A DNA stretch of 20,000 nt from contig JABUQX010057060.1 in NCBI GenBank assembly GCA_015478945.1, forward strand, positions 1-20,000, read 5' to 3'. The notes below the pieces were generated by a model. The model made no database searches. It saw only the letters and a program-made list of their open reading frames with translations, and was not told the origin of the DNA. Source of the DNA: Trachelipus rathkii (Eukaryota > Arthropoda > Malacostraca > Isopoda > Trachelipodidae). This document shows positions 17,599 to 20,000 of the stretch, piece after piece; within the stretch, counting starts at the first letter, position 1, and the number at the start of each line of letters is the position of its first letter. The position numbers and the translations under genes are program-made.

Positions 17599-18525
17599 CT
17601 TAAGCAAAGAAAAAAACAATATTTGACTGAATATCTGTCGTATGGTTTTATTACATCACCAGAGAATATCACAAAACCAATGTGTCTTATATGTATGACT
17701 GTGCTGTCTAATGATAGCATGAAGCCAAGTAAGCTTCGTCACCATTTGGAGACAAGACACAGAAAAGAAAAATAAATTAGTGGATTATTTCAGAAAACTA
17801 TGAAACAATTTTCAAGGAAGAAACAAATTGGATCAGATGTATAGTAAACAAGCAAGCAATAAAGATAGCGGTTTATTAGCATCATATGAAATCAGCAAAA
17901 TAATAGCAAAATCTGGAAAGCCACATAGCATTGGTGAAACTGTCATCTTGCCATCGATATCAGTTGTAATTTCAACAATGTTAAACAAAAATGCACGTGA
18001 AATTACCGATAACCTTCCTTTGAACAATAACACAAAATTCAGATGTAGAAAATTAACTTATTGCTCAATTACAAGTGAAATGGTTTGTAGTGCAACTTGA
18101 TGAATCAACTTTGAAGGTAATGAAGAACTTTTATTTCCATATGTTAGATATATGGATGATAATGAACTCGGAGAGGAAATTTTTTTGCAAGATTCCTCAA
18201 AACAGATACTAAAGGTAAAGTAAAAGAAGTCCAGTCTTATTTTAGAGAAAAAAGTATCCCACATAAAAATTTAATGGTTTGTGCTACTGATGCCTCTCCT
18301 TTCATGATCGTAGGTACAGAGGTTTATCCACTTCATTTTTAAAAGTATGCATTGTCAAAAGTATTTTGCATACATTGCGTGATTCCGTCAATATCTGGTG
18401 GCGAAGAGATTGAGTGGACGTCTTCATGAAGCCCTAACTCTTTTAATAAAAGCTCTCGACCTCATTAAGGCTAATACTCTTCAAGATTCTCTCCTTCGCA
18501 AATTTTGTGATAAAAATGAAAAAGG
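17599..18525 (+). pseudogene. BED zinc-finger hAT transposase remnant (ZBED5/SCAND3-like)
   Basis: A frame at 17599-17775 carries a BED zinc finger: YLSYGFITSP, then CLICMTVLSNDSMKPSKL and HHLETRH (C-x2-C ... H-x5-H). After a stop the frame at 17828-18100 continues with SKQASNKDSGLLASYEISK, KPHSIGE and LPLNNNT. In other frames follow QLDEST (first catalytic aspartate 18099-18101), CATDASPFM (second aspartate 18289-18291), CIHCVI, and then VAKRLSGRLHEAL and LLRKFCDKNE (about 18395-18520). This is the domain order of ZBED5-like hAT transposases, cut-and-paste enzymes acting in the nucleus. At least four frame breaks are present, and the C-terminal half, with the third catalytic residue and the dimerisation region, is missing because mariner sequence follows. 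Confidence 0.8.
17828..18100 (+). CDS. hAT transposase fragment after the BED finger
   Basis: Open piece of 90 codons with the conserved segment LLASYEISKIIAKSGKPHSI at about residues 16-35, then LPLNNNT near residues 74-80. The frame then diverges (KFRCRKLT) while similarity continues in another frame at QLDEST. The overlapping - strand frames at 17833-18033 and 18058-18264 are shadows. Confidence 0.65.
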   Translation: MDQMYSKQASNKDSGLLASYEISKIIAKSGKPHSIGETVILPSISVVISTMLNKNAREITDNLPLNNNTKFRCRKLTYCSITSEMVCSAT

Positions 18526-18628
18526 ATTTTATATACGTGATATTAATGCCGTGTATGGGGATGGCGCAAAGTCTCAAAGTACCGCACGCAGATGGTTTTC
18601 GCGCTTTCAAAGAATGGAAATATTTTGA
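18398..18628 (+). CDS. In-frame hAT/mariner chimeric open frame, 76 codons
   Basis: Residues 1-41 (KRLSGRLHEAL to KFCDKNE) belong to the hAT transposase. Residues from about 46 on (IRDINAVYGDGAKSQSTARR, then WFSRF) are the second helix-turn-helix of a mariner transposase. The join lies at about 18518-18532, beside TTTTATATA. No mariner terminal repeat, TA duplication or 5' untranslated sequence separates the two, so this is a direct junction between two truncated elements. An ATG is present, but nothing shows that it is expressed. Confidence 0.65.
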   Translation: MAKRLSGRLHEALTLLIKALDLIKANTLQDSLLRKFCDKNEKGFYIRDINAVYGDGAKSQSTARRWFSRFQRMEIF

Positions 18629-19150
18629 CTCAGGAATGGCTTCGCACCGGGCGTCCTGTCGGGTTCGATGAAGACCGCTTGAATCAGCTGATTCACGAAG
18701 ATCCCCGCAAACCAAGAGGGAATTCGCTGAGAGAATGGAATGCGTCCACGGTACAATAGAGCGCCACCTGCACGCGATGGGAAAGGTTCAAAAGTTGTCC
18801 ACATGGGTTCCGCATGCTTTGACTGACAACAACAAAAACCAAAGTTCCAAGATCGCCGCAGTGATTGCTCGCTCGTCATCAGTTCATATATGGGACACAA
18901 ACCAGCGATTTCCTGTACCGTATCTTACTGCGACGAGAAGTGGTGGTCTGTACGATCAATATGAAGAACGTAAGGCGACGCAACCAAACGCACTGCGATC
19001 TTTAACCGTCCAACAATGCAAACGGCTCATACTGCTATGCAAACAAAATAGACCCAACTTATATATATTTATGGGAACTTATATTCCATTATGTACCTGC
19101 TTTTTCTTTTCCTACAATGGCAAACGCCACGACTTACGAGCCAACCCCAA
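18525..19150 (+). pseudogene. Mariner-family transposase remnant, 5'-truncated and internally deleted
   Basis: Order across frames: AVYGDGAKSQSTARRWFSRF (helix-turn-helix); a TGRPVGFDEDRLNQLI linker (about 18640-18690); HEDPRKPRG; RHLHAMGKVQKLSTWVPHAL and TDNNKNQ (about 18765-18840); then, in another frame, YCDEKWWSV with the first catalytic aspartate at 18932-18934. The next recognisable segment is QQCKRLILLCKQNRPNLY (about 19010-19065), so the interval holding the second catalytic aspartate appears to be deleted. The region with the third, near the C terminus, is also absent. The N-terminal start is missing. It resembles Tc1/mariner transposases with the WVPHAL linker. The copy is inactive as read. 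The frame at 18735-19283 covers most of it but runs on into AT repeats. Confidence 0.8.
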
Positions 19151-19335
19151 TATATATATATATATATATATACTAATATATATATATTATATTACATATA
19201 ATATTATATATATATATATACTATATATATATACTATATATATATCATATTACTATATATATATATTATATACTTATATATAGTATAAATATATTATAAT
19301 ATAATAAATAAATAAATAAAATAAAATAAAATAAA
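19151..19335. repeat. (AT)n array plus (AATA)/(AAATA) repeat
   Basis: Imperfect AT array (about 19151-19300) followed by short AATA- and AAATA-type repeats to about 19335. It begins at the end of the mariner remnant. Confidence 0.85.
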
Positions 19336-19419
19336 CTTGCAAAATGCTCTTGATTTTTTGCTTCTCAAATTTTAACAGCCTGTTTATTGAGTATCCCGAA
19401 CATTTTATTAGGTTATATT

Positions 19420-19667
19420 ATTATATATATATATATATATATTAAGTTATATATAACTATTATATATATTAATATATCTATATTAATATTATATTGATAT
19501 ATAATATATATATATACCATGTTATTAAAATATATTATATATATATAATATATATAATATATATATATATTATATATATATATAAATATAAATATATAAA
19601 TATTCATATATATATATATATTAAATTATTATAATATATATATATATATATATATAGTATATATAAG

Positions 19668-19706
<39 letters not shown>

Positions 19707-19936
19707 ATTACTATATATATACGCATATATATATATTCTATATAATATATATATAGTATATATATAATATATATATATAGTATATAGTAATATGATACTA
19801 TATATTATATATATTATTATTATATAATGTAGTACATAATATAATAATATAATATATAACTATATATATAGATATATATAATATATATACTTATATAATA
19901 TATATATATATATATATACTATATATATATATCCGC

Positions 19937-19978
<42 letters not shown>

Positions 19979-20000
19979 TATCTTATATATTATATATATA
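19420..20000. repeat. Long (AT)n-like array running off the window end
   Basis: Nearly continuous A/T alternation with phase slips and rare C or G for about 580 bases. It is still continuing at position 20000, so its full length is unknown. The short unique stretch before it (19336-19419) has no gene. Confidence 0.9.

Overview
This looks like a stretch of invertebrate animal genome. It is very AT-rich and built from long (AT)n arrays and broken transposable elements. I see no bacterial gene organisation, no intact host gene, no rRNA or tRNA and no CRISPR array. The element mix (BEL/Pao LTR retrotransposon, Jockey-like and RTE-like non-LTR retrotransposons, BED-finger hAT, mariner) is common in arthropods, and crustaceans or arachnids would fit. 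That assignment is inference; a mollusc or other invertebrate is not excluded.

Layout. Positions 1-1770 are non-coding, AT-rich sequence with (AT)n arrays and one sharply GC-rich island at about 815-1010. A near full-length but decayed BEL/Pao element fills about 1772-9868 on the + strand: 5' LTR, a long repeat-bearing leader, gag remnant with a zinc-knuckle trace, aspartic protease, reverse transcriptase, RNase H, integrase, a C-terminal DUF5641-type segment and 3' LTR. The longest clean pieces are the protease (5002-5559), two integrase pieces (7857-8123 and 8333-8776) and the C-terminal piece (8770-9207). Positions 9868-12490 hold AT arrays, a T-rich low-complexity stretch and anonymous sequence with no gene I can support.

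From about 12490 there is a second cluster of broken elements. A possible hAT-type terminal repeat is followed by an RTE-like reverse transcriptase (+ strand, about 12548-13796) with an (AT)n array inside its RT domain. A Jockey-like element lies tail to tail with it on the - strand (poly(A) end at 13822-13843, running up to about 15990 and including a 25-base C run). An (AT)n-like array of about 1.3 kb follows (15995-17280). Then comes a BED-finger hAT transposase remnant (17599 to about 18525) that passes in frame into a 5'-truncated, internally deleted mariner transposase (about 18525-19150). More AT arrays run to the window end.

No genes here work together as a pathway; the window is a nest of selfish elements. 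Two themes stand out. First, almost every element edge meets an AT array. Second, the frame breaks and the LTR-to-LTR differences are dominated by one-base insertions and deletions, often in homopolymers, so some of the decay may be uncorrected long-read error rather than biology. I found no convincing new biological system. The hAT-mariner chimeric reading frame and the start codon plus splice-donor-like site inside the LTR are the most unusual structures.
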